Shown here in pieces: positions 1-7,729 of a stretch of DNA of 64,000 bases (the first letter of the stretch is position 1; every line of letters starts with the position of its first letter). Source of the stretch: an uncultured Alphaproteobacteria bacterium. Its GTDB lineage: Bacteria; Pseudomonadota; Alphaproteobacteria; CAAGCB01; CAG-977. The DNA lies in the NCBI GenBank assembly GCA_934277945.1, contig CAKQWA010000001.1:186001-250000 (forward strand), written 5' to 3'. Both the position numbers and the translations under genes were made by a program. The notes beneath the pieces were generated by a model. It was not told the DNA's origin. It searched no databases and saw only the letters and a list, made by a program, of their open reading frames with translations.

Positions 1-1898
1 CGGTTTCCTCCGTCCTGATGAGCAAAACGTTCGACAACGGCATGATTTGCGCGTCCGAACAGGCGGTCGTCGTCGTCAACGACGTTTACGAAGCGGTTAA
101 AAAGGAATTCGCTTATCGCGGCGCTTATTTCCTGAACGAACAGGAACGCGACAAAGTCGGTTCGCTGGTCATTCAGGACGGTCGCGTCAATCCCGCCATC
201 GTCGGTCAATCCGCTCACACGATTGCGAAAATGGCAGGCATCGACGTTCCCGAAAGAACGAAAGTGCTGATCGGCGAAGTCACGAAAATCGACCTGTCCG
301 AACCGTTCGCGCATGAAAAGCTCTCTCCCGTTCTTGCCATGTACAAGGCGGACAGTTTTGAACAGGCGACCGACATGGCGCACGCCCTGATCGTTCTGGG
401 CGGCGCCGGTCACACTTCCGTTTTGCACACGGACGACCGCAAGCAAGACAGAATCAAACACTTTGCTGAAAAACTGCATACGGGCCGCATCTTGATCAAC
501 TGCCCCGCGACACAGGGCGCTATCGGCGATTTGTACAATTTCAGACTGGAACCCTCGTTGACTTTGGGATGCGGTTCCTGGGGCGGCAACGCCGTTTCCG
601 AAAACGTCGGCGTCAAACATCTGTTGAACTATAAGACCGTCGCGGAAAGGAGAGAAAATATGCTGTGGTTCAAGGTTCCCTCGAAAATCTACTTCAAACG
701 CGGCGCGACGGATTTGGCGTTGCGTGAATTGCAGGGCAAGAAACGCGCGTTCATCGTCACCGACAGATACCTTTTCAACTCGGGAACCGTGTACAACGTC
801 ACGAACGTTCTGGAAGAAGTCGGCATCGACTACCAGATCTTCTTCGACGTCAAACCCGACCCGACGCTGTCGACCATTGCCGACGCTCTGGCGATCGTCA
901 AAACGTACGAACCCGACGTCATCATCGCGCTGGGCGGCGGTTCGCCTATCGACGCGGCGAAGATTTTGTGGCTGATGTACGAACAGCCGGACACGAAGTT
1001 TGAAGATATCGCCATGCGCTTCATGGACATCCGCAAACGTATCTGCCGTATTCCCGAATTGGGCAAAAAAGCCATGATGGTCGCCATTCCGACGACATCC
1101 GGTACGGGTTCCGAAGTGACGCCGTTCGCCGTTATCACCGACGACAAGACGCACATCAAATACCCCGTCGCCGACTACGCTTTGACGCCGAACATGGCGA
1201 TTGTCGACCCGAACTTCGTCGATACGATGCCGGCGGGTTTGTGCGCCGCTTCGGGTATCGACGCTTTGGTGCACGCCATTGAAGCCTATGTGTCCTGCAT
1301 GGCGACGAACTTCACGAACTCCGAAGCGCTGGAAGCCATTAAACTGGTGTTCAGGTACCTGCCGCGTTCCTATGCGAACGGCAAAGACGATCCGATTGCG
1401 CGTGAAAAAATGCACTACGCTTCGACGATTGCCGGTATGGCGTTCGCCAACGCATTCTTGGGCTTGTGTCACTCGATGGCGCATAAACTGGGCGCGGCGT
1501 TCAACATTCCGCACGGCATCGCCAACGCGCTGCTGCTGAACCAGATCATCAAGTACAACGCGACGGATTGCCCCGATAAACAGGCGATCTTCCCGCAGTA
1601 CCGTTTCCCCTGCGCGAAAAACAGATACGCGCAGATTGCGGACGAAATCGGATTGCAGGGTGCGACGGACGACGAAAAAGTCGAACGTTTGCTTGACGCG
1701 ATCACCGAATTGAAGAAAGCGATTAAAATTCCGCTTTCCATTAAGGAATTCGGTGTGACGGAAGCCGACTTCTACGCGAAACTGGATACGCTGACGGAAC
1801 AGGCTTTCGACGATCAGTGCACGGGCGCCAACCCCGTCTATCCGCTGATGAAAGACATCAAGCAGTTGTACATCGACGCTTTCAACGGCGTTATCTGA
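1..1898 (+). CDS. adhE: Bifunctional acetaldehyde-CoA/alcohol dehydrogenase, 5' part missing
   Basis: AdhE reduces acetyl-CoA to acetaldehyde and then ethanol, reoxidising NADH during fermentation. About 630 residues are present; the family is near 870, so roughly the first 240 lie before the window. The frame is open from base 3. The in-frame ATG at 18 lies in the middle of the aldehyde dehydrogenase domain, just before the catalytic-cysteine motif FDNGMICASEQ, and is not the real start. The iron-dependent alcohol dehydrogenase domain begins near base 660 and shows GGGSPIDAAK, PTTSGTGSEVTPF and the metal-binding HSMAHKLGAAFNIPHG. A terminator and then rex follow. Rex represses adhE in many fermentative bacteria, so the pair is probably redox-controlled; the adhE promoter is outside the window. 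Confidence 0.97.
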   Translation, partial: VSSVLMSKTFDNGMICASEQAVVVVNDVYEAVKKEFAYRGAYFLNEQERDKVGSLVIQDGRVNPAIVGQSAHTIAKMAGIDVPERTKVLIGEVTKIDLSEPFAHEKLSPVLAMYKADSFEQATDMAHALIVLGGAGHTSVLHTDDRKQDRIKHFAEKLHTGRILINCPATQGAIGDLYNFRLEPSLTLGCGSWGGNAVSENVGVKHLLNYKTVAERRENMLWFKVPSKIYFKRGATDLALRELQGKKRAFIVTDRYLFNSGTVYNVTNVLEEVGIDYQIFFDVKPDPTLSTIADALAIVKTYEPDVIIALGGGSPIDAAKILWLMYEQPDTKFEDIAMRFMDIRKRICRIPELGKKAMMVAIPTTSGTGSEVTPFAVITDDKTHIKYPVADYALTPNMAIVDPNFVDTMPAGLCAASGIDALVHAIEAYVSCMATNFTNSEALEAIKLVFRYLPRSYANGKDDPIAREKMHYASTIAGMAFANAFLGLCHSMAHKLGAAFNIPHGIANALLLNQIIKYNATDCPDKQAIFPQYRFPCAKNRYAQIADEIGLQGATDDEKVERLLDAITELKKAIKIPLSIKEFGVTEADFYAKLDTLTEQAFDDQCTGANPVYPLMKDIKQLYIDAFNGVI

Positions 1899-1910
1899 AA
1901 CTGAAATTTC

Positions 1911-1950
1911 AAGAAAGCGGACGGAAACCCCGTTCGCTTTCTTTGTTTTT
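1911..1950 (+). terminator. Intrinsic terminator of adhE
   Basis: AAGAAAGCG (1911-1919) pairs with CGCTTTCTT (1935-1943), with an inner ACGG/CCGT stem, and is followed by TTGTTTTT. It lies between adhE and rex, so rex is expressed by readthrough or from a promoter I cannot see. Confidence 0.8.
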
Positions 1951-1964
1951 GAAAGGCGTGAAAT

Positions 1965-2576
1965 ATGCTGAAACTCAGCGACAAGGTCATCAGCCGTCTG
2001 ACGCTGTATCATTACATTTTGGAAGATTACCAAAAACGCGGTATTCAATACATATCCAGCCCGCAAATCGCGGGGCTTCTGCGCATCGACGACACGCAGG
2101 TGCGCAAGGATTTGGCCTTGCTTAAAAACGAGGGGAAGTGCCGCGTCGGTTACAATATCGCCGAATTGAAATTTTCCATTGAAACGACTCTGGGTTTTGA
2201 AACGCCGAAAGACGCGTTCATCATCGGCGCGGGCAATTTGGGCTTTGCGCTGGCGAAATACGACGATTTTTCAAACTACGGGCTGAACATTTTGGCGCTG
2301 TTCGACAACGACCCTCTGAAAGTCGACATGATTATCAACAAAAAAGAAGTGTTCCACATCTCGCGCCTGACGGGGCTGACGCGCCGGTTGAGCGTGGACA
2401 TCGCCATTTTGACCGTCCCCGCCGCCGTCGCGCAGGAAACCGCCGAACTGCTGGTGGAAGCGGGCATCAAGTACATTTGGAACTTTACGCCGACCGTGCT
2501 TGCCGTGCCGGACGACGTTCAGGTTTGGAACGAAAACCTGATTGGCAATTTCTTAAAATTCACATACAACAAATGA
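1965..2576 (+). CDS. rex: Redox-sensing transcriptional repressor Rex
   Basis: This 203-residue protein matches Rex in length and layout. An N-terminal winged helix (about 1-80, with QIAGLLRIDDTQVRKDL) binds DNA. A Rossmann domain starts near residue 85 (FIIGAGNLGFALAKY) and senses the NADH/NAD+ ratio. High NADH releases Rex from its operators and derepresses fermentation genes. The position directly after adhE supports control of that gene. The start has GAAAGG upstream. Rex is common in Gram-positive bacteria and anaerobes and unusual in alphaproteobacteria, so transfer into this lineage is possible. Identification is secure; targets are inferred. Confidence 0.95.
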   Translation: MLKLSDKVISRLTLYHYILEDYQKRGIQYISSPQIAGLLRIDDTQVRKDLALLKNEGKCRVGYNIAELKFSIETTLGFETPKDAFIIGAGNLGFALAKYDDFSNYGLNILALFDNDPLKVDMIINKKEVFHISRLTGLTRRLSVDIAILTVPAAVAQETAELLVEAGIKYIWNFTPTVLAVPDDVQVWNENLIGNFLKFTYNK

Positions 2577-2734
2577 CGTAAAAAATGCTCCGATGAATTG
2601 ATTTCGGAGCATTTTTTAAATTTAACCTTGCGGGTGTAGGCTTTTTTATTCCGGATGATTCGCTGGGCGAATTTTCCCGAACAAAGCAGTTCTTTGGCGA
2701 TAAAATTTCGCTTCGGCGTTTTTTTCTTTTTCAT
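2519..2734 (-). CDS. arfA: ArfA-like alternative ribosome-rescue factor read from a non-stop mRNA
   Basis: ArfA frees ribosomes stalled on mRNAs without stop codons by recruiting release factor 2. The full frame is 71 codons, against 72 residues in E. coli ArfA. The core, roughly residues 7-37, shares the family pattern: N-x-I-x-x-x-LL, then F-x-QR-I, NKK, Y-x-RK-x-K. The start at 2734 has GGAGG five bases upstream; an in-frame ATG at 2746 overlaps that SD and is less likely. The terminator at 2581-2617 lies within the frame near codon 40-52, and the first stop is only at 2519-2521, inside antisense rex. The transcript should therefore lack a stop codon and yield a protein of about 51 residues, as for E. 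coli arfA, where tmRNA tagging keeps levels low. Similarity is judged by eye; the gene sits just after another terminator, so its promoter is unclear. Confidence 0.7.
   Translation of the reverse strand: MKKKKTPKRNFIAKELLCSGKFAQRIIRNKKAYTRKVKFKKCSEINSSEHFLRHLLYVNFKKLPIRFSFQT
2581..2617. terminator. Bidirectional terminator between rex and the arfA-like gene
   Basis: A 13-bp perfect stem pairs AAAAATGCTCCGA (2581-2593) with TCGGAGCATTTTT (2604-2616) around a 10-base loop. Both strands end in a T tract. On the plus strand it ends rex. On the minus strand it falls inside the arfA-like reading frame, before any stop codon. Confidence 0.85.
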
Positions 2735-2746
2735 TTTTTCCTCCAT

Positions 2747-2779
2747 AAAAAACGACGCGCTTTTAATTGAAAAAGCGCG
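2747..2779 (-). terminator. Intrinsic terminator of the zincin-like gene
   Basis: On the minus strand CGCGCTTTT pairs with AAAAGCGCG (2756-2764 with 2771-2779) around a 6-base loop, followed by TCGTTTTTTAT. The T tract abuts the SD of the arfA-like gene, so that gene may depend on readthrough here. Confidence 0.75.
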
Positions 2780-2809
2780 CCGCGTAACGTGTTTTGCCAA
2801 TCGGGACGG

Positions 2810-3856
2810 TCAGCGGGAACGCTGGCTTGCCAAAGCCGCCAGAATAGGCTGGTTTTCTTTGGCGTATCTGCCGCGCAATCTGACGTCTTCAACGGCGTCT
2901 TTCATGGTTGACTTGTTGCCTTTTTCGTCAACGACCGTAATCTTGTCCAGACCCAAATCGGAAGACGTGCGGTTGTATTTGACCATGTAGCCCGCCAGCG
3001 CTTTCGCCAAGTCTTTCGTGCCTTTTTCCGTCAGGAACAACTTGTCTTCGGCTTCCAGCGCCTTTGTTTTCGTAAAGAACTTGTTGCCGTCGTAGTCTTT
3101 GCCCATCAGGTCGATCATGGTTTTCGTCGAGCGGTCTTCGGCGAAATACTGCGGTTCCATTTCTTTTTCTTTGCGCAGTTCGTTCGCGACTTCGCTCATG
3201 TATTCGACATAGGTGTCTTCGTAGGACTTTTTAACGCGCAGGTCGAACCATTTGAGCAGAGCGGCTTCGCGCGCCTGTGCGACGTCGCCCGTTTCTTTGA
3301 ACGTTTTTTCAAATTCGGTGCTCATCGGCGCGTAGGGCGATTTCTGATGCGCTTCCCAGATTTTCGGGTTCTTTTCGCGCATTTCGTGGGCGTACGTCAC
3401 TTCGGAAGCGCATGCGTCGGCTTCAATGAAGAAACCGCTGACCAAGAACGATTTAGGCGTCATCGTCGGATTCAACGTCGATTCCAAACCGTTGTCGATC
3501 ATCTGCGTGTCCTGCCACGCGTGGCGGACTTCGTGAACGAATGTGACGGCGCAGTCTTCATCGGAGAACGCAGGGTTCAGAGCGACCTTGTTTTCGTCCG
3601 GCGAAAAGTATCCGTAATAATCCATGGGTTCAAAAACCAGTTCGGCGCCTTTCTGTTCCAAAAATTCCAAGGTCTGCCGACCCGTTTTGCTGGCGCGCAG
3701 CATATCTTTCAGGCGTTCCATTCTTTCATCGGACGCGTCGACGTCTTTGGACTGACGCTGAAAGATTTTGTTCAGGAAGCCTTTTTCCTGCGGTTCTTCA
3801 ACGTGGAAACGTTCAACCGGTTGCGCTTTCATAAATTCGCTGTACGAAATTGCCAT
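2810..3856 (-). CDS. Zincin-like putative metallopeptidase (DUF6782-like)
   Basis: A 348-residue protein without signal peptide or membrane segment. Residues 106-113 read FVHEVRHA, an HExxH zinc-binding and catalytic motif (H108, E109, H112) in a context like the DUF6782 putative metallopeptidases. A downstream FFIEADACASEV segment near residue 142 could supply the third ligand. The remainder is charged and helical. The substrate is unknown. The start at 3856 has AAGGAGAA upstream, and a near-consensus promoter lies at 3886-3914, so the gene is its own transcription unit ending at 2747-2779. The family call is from motif and layout only. Confidence 0.75.
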   Translation of the reverse strand: MAISYSEFMKAQPVERFHVEEPQEKGFLNKIFQRQSKDVDASDERMERLKDMLRASKTGRQTLEFLEQKGAELVFEPMDYYGYFSPDENKVALNPAFSDEDCAVTFVHEVRHAWQDTQMIDNGLESTLNPTMTPKSFLVSGFFIEADACASEVTYAHEMREKNPKIWEAHQKSPYAPMSTEFEKTFKETGDVAQAREAALLKWFDLRVKKSYEDTYVEYMSEVANELRKEKEMEPQYFAEDRSTKTMIDLMGKDYDGNKFFTKTKALEAEDKLFLTEKGTKDLAKALAGYMVKYNRTSSDLGLDKITVVDEKGNKSTMKDAVEDVRLRGRYAKENQPILAALASQRSR

Positions 3857-3885
3857 AGTGAGTTCTCCTTTATTCTGTTAAGAGA

Positions 3886-3914
3886 ATGGTAGAATTATTT
3901 TACGGTTTTGTCAA
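3886..3914 (-). promoter_or_regulatory. Sigma-70-type promoter of the zincin-like gene
   Basis: TTGACA (3914-3909) and TACCAT (3891-3886) are spaced 17 bases apart. The predicted start is near 3879, about 23 bases before the ATG. Confidence 0.7.
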
Positions 3915-3937
3915 ATTTTTTGTATAAAAATTTTGCC

Positions 3938-6202
3938 TTATCCGTTCGATTCTGCCGTTTTTTTCTTCAAAGTCAGGATATTCTGCCCGTTTTTGTATTC
4001 GTAGGTGACCGAATCCATGATTTTTTTGACCATGAAGATGCCCAAATTGCCGATTTCGCGGTCTTCAAGTCCCAGCGTGATGTCGGGGTCGGGCTTTTTC
4101 AGCGGATTGAACGGCTTGCCCGAGTCTTTGAACGTCAGCGTGACGAATTCGGGGGCGCCGCCGACCGCGCAGGACAGCGTCATCGTGCCGTCGTTCGCCG
4201 GCGCATAGGCGTAATTGGCGATGTTGACGAAGATTTCTTCAAAGGAAATGTCGATTTGCGCCATGACTTTCTGCGGGCAGTTCGCCGCTTTCAATTCGCT
4301 GTTGACGAAATCCATCGCTTTGTCCTGACAGTCGATTTTCGCGGGGAATTCCTGCGTTTTCACGTTGTAGCGCAAGCCCAGCATCGTGATGTCGTCCGCC
4401 TGTTCCGTGCCTTCCTCGTACGCCAGAACCTTTTTCTTGACGGTTTCAAGCAGTTTGTCGGGGCGCAGGGAGGCGTGCTCGTTCAGCACTTCGTGCAGGC
4501 GGTCGTCGCCGAACAGTTTGTCGTTGACGTCTTTCGCCTCCGTCACGCCGTCGGTGTACAAAAACAGCGTGTCGCCGCCTTTCAAGACCGTTTCAGCCTG
4601 TTCGTAGCGGAAATCGTCCAGCCCGCCGAGCATGAAACCGGGTTTCAAATCCATCCGGCAGTAAGGACCGTTTTCGCGCTTGATCAGCGGCGGATTGTGT
4701 CCCGCGTTGACGTAGGTGAATTTGCCCGTCGCGATTTCCAAAATGCCCATGAACGCCGTGACGAACATTCCCGCGTCGTTGTTTTCGCACAATTCCCTGT
4801 TCGTGTGCGTGAAGATTTCCGCCGGCGGCAAGCCCGCTTCCGCGAAATTCTTAATCAACGCCTTCGCGCTCATCATGAACATGGCGGCGGGGATGCCCTT
4901 GCCGGACACGTCGGCGATGACGACGCCCAGATGCGTGTTTTCCTGCCCCAAAAGGAAGAAATCGTAAAAATCGCCGCCGACCTCTTTCGCGGGCTTCATC
5001 AGCGCGGCGATGTCGAAATCGTTGATGTCGGGATACGGCGGAAAAGCGCGCGGCAGGGACGATTTTTGAATTTCGCGCGCGAATTCCAATTCTTTGTCAA
5101 TGCGCGCGGCGGCTTCGGCAATCGCGTGTTTCAGCGCCGTTACCGTCGCATTGATGCCGTCGGACAAAGAAATGAATTCCGCGTTCGTGCGCACGTTGAC
5201 CGTTTCGTTCAAATCGCCTTCCGTGATTTTCTGCAAAGCCGAATTCGTGTGCTTGATGCCGCTGATGACAATGCGTTCCAGCAGGTACGAAATCAGCGCG
5301 AAAACGACGGCGTACAGGACGACGTAGAACAAAAACGACCAGAAAAGCACGCTGTTGCGGTTGGCGTACAGTTCCTTTTCGGGATAAACGCCGATCAGCG
5401 TGTAGTCTTCAAACGGTTCGTAAACGGTCATGACTTTTTCGCCGTTCAAAACCGCGCGTCCGCTTTGTTCCTTGCCGTTGGCTTCGGGCAGATTCAACGC
5501 CGCCAGCGATTTGTCGAGCATTTCCGGCGTCGTCGCGCTGACGATTTTGCCTTTGCGCGCGACCAGAACGTAGCCGGTTTTGCCGATGGTGAAATCGGGC
5601 GCCAGATTTTTAATCGACGCGGTGCGCATGGCTTTGGCGTAGCGTTCGGCGGAATAGCCCATTTGGATAATGCCTTTTTGATCCAGACGCGGCACGCCGG
5701 CGAACTGCACCCATTTGCCCAATTTGCCCTTTTTATTGACGCTGACGCGGATGTCCTCGACGTATTCCTTGTCTTTTTCGTTCATTAAAAACAGGTATTT
5801 TTTCGTCGCGTCGTATTGGTTGAAATCCGTGCCGAGCAGATTTTTCGGGAAAGCGTACACGACGGTCGCCTTGTCGTTCAAAACGCTGATTTCCTCCAAA
5901 CCGCTGGATTTCGCCCACGTTTGCAGAAAATCGTCGCGTTCGAGCAAATTCGGCTTTTCTTTCAAGAGCAGGGCGAACGCGCGCGCCTTTTCAAGCAGTT
6001 CCGACTGCAAATCGCGTTTCAGCGACGCCAGTTTTTCCTTGCCGAGCGTGATTTGCTTTTTGACGTATTGCAAATTCGTGCGCACGACCTCGACGCCGCG
6101 CTCGTCCGCCAGATTCGTTTGCAGAATGTATGAAACGCCCGATGTCGCGGCAAAGGAAAGCAGTACGAAAACGCACAGCCATTTTTGAAAAGTTTTACGC
6201 AT
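3938..6202 (-). CDS. Membrane sensor PP2C (SpoIIE-type) phosphatase with RsbW-like ATPase domain
   Basis: About 754 residues. In order: a membrane helix near 6-26; a periplasmic Cache-like sensor with long helices; a second membrane segment near 290-315; a HAMP-like region; a PP2C/SpoIIE phosphatase domain (KPAKEVGGDFYDF, VIADVSGKGIPAAM, FLYTDGVTEA); and a C-terminal HATPase_c anti-sigma kinase-like domain (SFEEIFVNIANYAY, GLGIFMVKKIMD-like). Such proteins set the phosphorylation of STAS antagonists and so control a sigma factor or another partner. Two STAS genes lie directly upstream. I prefer ATG 6202, preceded by GGGGG; a GTG at 6232 overlapping the upstream stop is the alternative. No sigma factor gene lies nearby. 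Confidence 0.9.
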   Translation of the reverse strand: MRKTFQKWLCVFVLLSFAATSGVSYILQTNLADERGVEVVRTNLQYVKKQITLGKEKLASLKRDLQSELLEKARAFALLLKEKPNLLERDDFLQTWAKSSGLEEISVLNDKATVVYAFPKNLLGTDFNQYDATKKYLFLMNEKDKEYVEDIRVSVNKKGKLGKWVQFAGVPRLDQKGIIQMGYSAERYAKAMRTASIKNLAPDFTIGKTGYVLVARKGKIVSATTPEMLDKSLAALNLPEANGKEQSGRAVLNGEKVMTVYEPFEDYTLIGVYPEKELYANRNSVLFWSFLFYVVLYAVVFALISYLLERIVISGIKHTNSALQKITEGDLNETVNVRTNAEFISLSDGINATVTALKHAIAEAAARIDKELEFAREIQKSSLPRAFPPYPDINDFDIAALMKPAKEVGGDFYDFFLLGQENTHLGVVIADVSGKGIPAAMFMMSAKALIKNFAEAGLPPAEIFTHTNRELCENNDAGMFVTAFMGILEIATGKFTYVNAGHNPPLIKRENGPYCRMDLKPGFMLGGLDDFRYEQAETVLKGGDTLFLYTDGVTEAKDVNDKLFGDDRLHEVLNEHASLRPDKLLETVKKKVLAYEEGTEQADDITMLGLRYNVKTQEFPAKIDCQDKAMDFVNSELKAANCPQKVMAQIDISFEEIFVNIANYAYAPANDGTMTLSCAVGGAPEFVTLTFKDSGKPFNPLKKPDPDITLGLEDREIGNLGIFMVKKIMDSVTYEYKNGQNILTLKKKTAESNG

Positions 6203-6228
6203 GCCGGTGCCCCCGAAAATAGTGTTTG

Positions 6229-6531
6229 TCACGGCTCTATCCGCAGAAAATCTTTCAGCCCCGTCATTTCAAAAACGTCCATGACGACGGGCGCGACGTG
6301 ACGCAAGGTCAGCGAACCGTGGAACGAATTGATTTTCTTTTGCGTCGTCAGCAGTACGCGGATGCCCGACGAAGCCAGAAAGTCGACTTTGGAAAAATCC
6401 AGAATCAGACGCGATTCCTCGTCCAAAACGTTGTTGATCGCCGCTTCGACAAGCGGGGACGTCGGCGACGTCATCTGACCGATGATGTGCAGAACGGTGA
6501 CGCCGTTTTCCTTTTCTTTTCTGATTTGCAT
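6229..6531 (-). CDS. STAS-domain anti-sigma factor antagonist (second copy)
   Basis: A 100-residue single STAS domain of the SpoIIAA/RsbV type. It keeps the phosphorylation-site loop, VDFLASSGIRVLLTTQ, with the usual Ser-Ser-Gly. In partner switching the dephosphorylated form binds the anti-sigma kinase. The start at 6531 has GGAG close upstream. It lies between a paralogue and the PP2C/ATPase gene in one operon, so it is the probable substrate of that enzyme. The stop overlaps the alternative GTG start of the phosphatase. Confidence 0.88.
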   Translation of the reverse strand: MQIRKEKENGVTVLHIIGQMTSPTSPLVEAAINNVLDEESRLILDFSKVDFLASSGIRVLLTTQKKINSFHGSLTLRHVAPVVMDVFEMTGLKDFLRIEP

Positions 6532-6545
6532 TTGCTCCTCCGCAA

Positions 6546-6845
6546 TCAGATGATGTTCAAAAACTCTTTCAACCCCGTCAGGCGAAACACCTCCATGACG
6601 ACGTCGTTCGCGTTGCGGATGGTGATGCCGCCCTGCGCCAGTTTCAATTTCTTTTCGACGGAGAGCAGAACGCGCAACACGGCGGAGGCGATGAATTCGA
6701 CTTCCGTGAAATCCAAAACGATTTCCTTGCCGTCGCCCAGCACTTTTTTCAGCGTTTCGTCGAAAAAGGGCGCCGCCTGCGCCGTCAGTTGTCCCTGAAT
6801 GAACAAAACGGGTTCGCCGTTTTCGATTCTTTTGGTCATTTTCAT
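6546..6845 (-). CDS. STAS-domain anti-sigma factor antagonist (first copy)
   Basis: A 99-residue STAS protein, first gene of the partner-switching operon. It is a paralogue of its downstream neighbour, but the loop reads VEFIASAVLRVLLSV, so the second Ser and the Gly of the usual SSG are replaced. Phosphorylation may still occur on the remaining Ser, or this copy may act as a non-switchable binder; the sequence does not decide. ATG 6839 is an alternative start six bases downstream. A promoter lies at 6884-6912. Confidence 0.85.
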   Translation of the reverse strand: MKMTKRIENGEPVLFIQGQLTAQAAPFFDETLKKVLGDGKEIVLDFTEVEFIASAVLRVLLSVEKKLKLAQGGITIRNANDVVMEVFRLTGLKEFLNII

Positions 6846-6883
6846 CTGAATTCATCTCCGGTTGTATGGTCGATAATGTCATA

Positions 6884-6912
6884 AACATAGCATTTTTGTT
6901 TACGCAATACAA
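6884..6912 (-). promoter_or_regulatory. Promoter of the STAS/PP2C operon
   Basis: TTGTAT (6912-6907) and TATGTT (6889-6884) are spaced 17 bases apart, back to back with the promoter of the SIMPL gene. Confidence 0.5.
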
Positions 6913-6917
6913 AGGGA

Positions 6918-6946
6918 TTGTGTTTTATCCCGCCTGATTTTACAAT
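6918..6946 (+). promoter_or_regulatory. Promoter of the SIMPL-domain gene
   Basis: TTGTGT (6918-6923) and TACAAT (6941-6946) are spaced 17 bases apart, about 32 bases before the ATG at 6978. Confidence 0.55.
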
Positions 6947-6977
6947 AACGGCGGTGCATTTTTTCAAGAGGTGTGAA

Positions 6978-7727
6978 ATGGAAGAAAAATCTCAATCCTG
7001 CGGCTGCGCGCCGAAATGCAAAATCGTCGCCCTTTTCGTGCTGGCGGCGGGCATCGCGCTGGGCGGCTTTTTCCCCGGCTGGTTTTATTACCGCGCCCAC
7101 GTCAACAGCAATTTCGTGACGGTGAAAGGTTTGGCGGAACGTCAGGTGCAGGCGGATCTGGCGGTCTGGACGATGAAATTCGTCGCCACGGGCAACAATC
7201 TGTCCGCCGTGCAGAAGAACATTGACGCGAATCGCGCGCTGATTCACGCTTTTCTGGAACAAAAGGGCTTTGAAGCGTTTGAAATTTCCGACGGGCGCGT
7301 CGAAACGAACGATTTGCAGGCGAACCCGTACCGTTCGGACGCGATTTCCGTGCGCTACATTTTGCAGCAGGCGGTGACCGTGCGCTCGCAAAAGGTGTTC
7401 GCGGTGGAAAAGGCTTTGGGCGAAACGGGCGAACTGATTGAAAAAGGCGTCGTGTTCGACAGCCAGTCCTACGGCTCTCCCGTGTCGTACATTTTCACGA
7501 AACTGAACGAAATCAAGCCCGAAATGCTGGAACAGGCGACGAAAAACGCGACCGCCGCCGCCGAGGAATTCGCCAAAAGTTCGCACAGCAAAGTCGGAAA
7601 AATCCGCCGCGCGCAACAGGGCGTGTTTTCCATTTTGCCCGCTTTGGACGATAACAACGCGCAGGAAAGCTGGCAAATCGGCAAAAAAGTGCGCGTCGTG
7701 TCGACCGTCGAATTCCGGCTTGACTGA
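6978..7727 (+). CDS. SIMPL-domain (DUF541) membrane-anchored protein
   Basis: A 249-residue protein with a short Cys-containing cytoplasmic N-terminus (CGCAPKC), one membrane helix (about 16-40) and an exported SIMPL domain. The domain shows the usual TVKGLAERQVQADLAVW opening and a C-terminal RVVSTVEFRLD strand. SIMPL proteins form periplasmic or surface oligomers; the function is poorly defined. The start at 6978 follows GAGGTG; an upstream in-frame ATG at 6918 lies inside the promoter and is rejected. The thiamine pyrophosphokinase gene starts two bases after the stop. Confidence 0.85.
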   Translation: MEEKSQSCGCAPKCKIVALFVLAAGIALGGFFPGWFYYRAHVNSNFVTVKGLAERQVQADLAVWTMKFVATGNNLSAVQKNIDANRALIHAFLEQKGFEAFEISDGRVETNDLQANPYRSDAISVRYILQQAVTVRSQKVFAVEKALGETGELIEKGVVFDSQSYGSPVSYIFTKLNEIKPEMLEQATKNATAAAEEFAKSSHSKVGKIRRAQQGVFSILPALDDNNAQESWQIGKKVRVVSTVEFRLD

Positions 7728-7729
7728 AA

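Noticed and set aside
2655..2990. Plus-strand frame of 111 codons
   Set aside because: It crosses the zincin gene and the arfA-like gene in antisense and has no SD or family.
3908..5788. Plus-strand open frame of 626 codons
   Set aside because: Antisense shadow of the PP2C gene; Arg/Phe/Val-rich composition, no domain, no SD.
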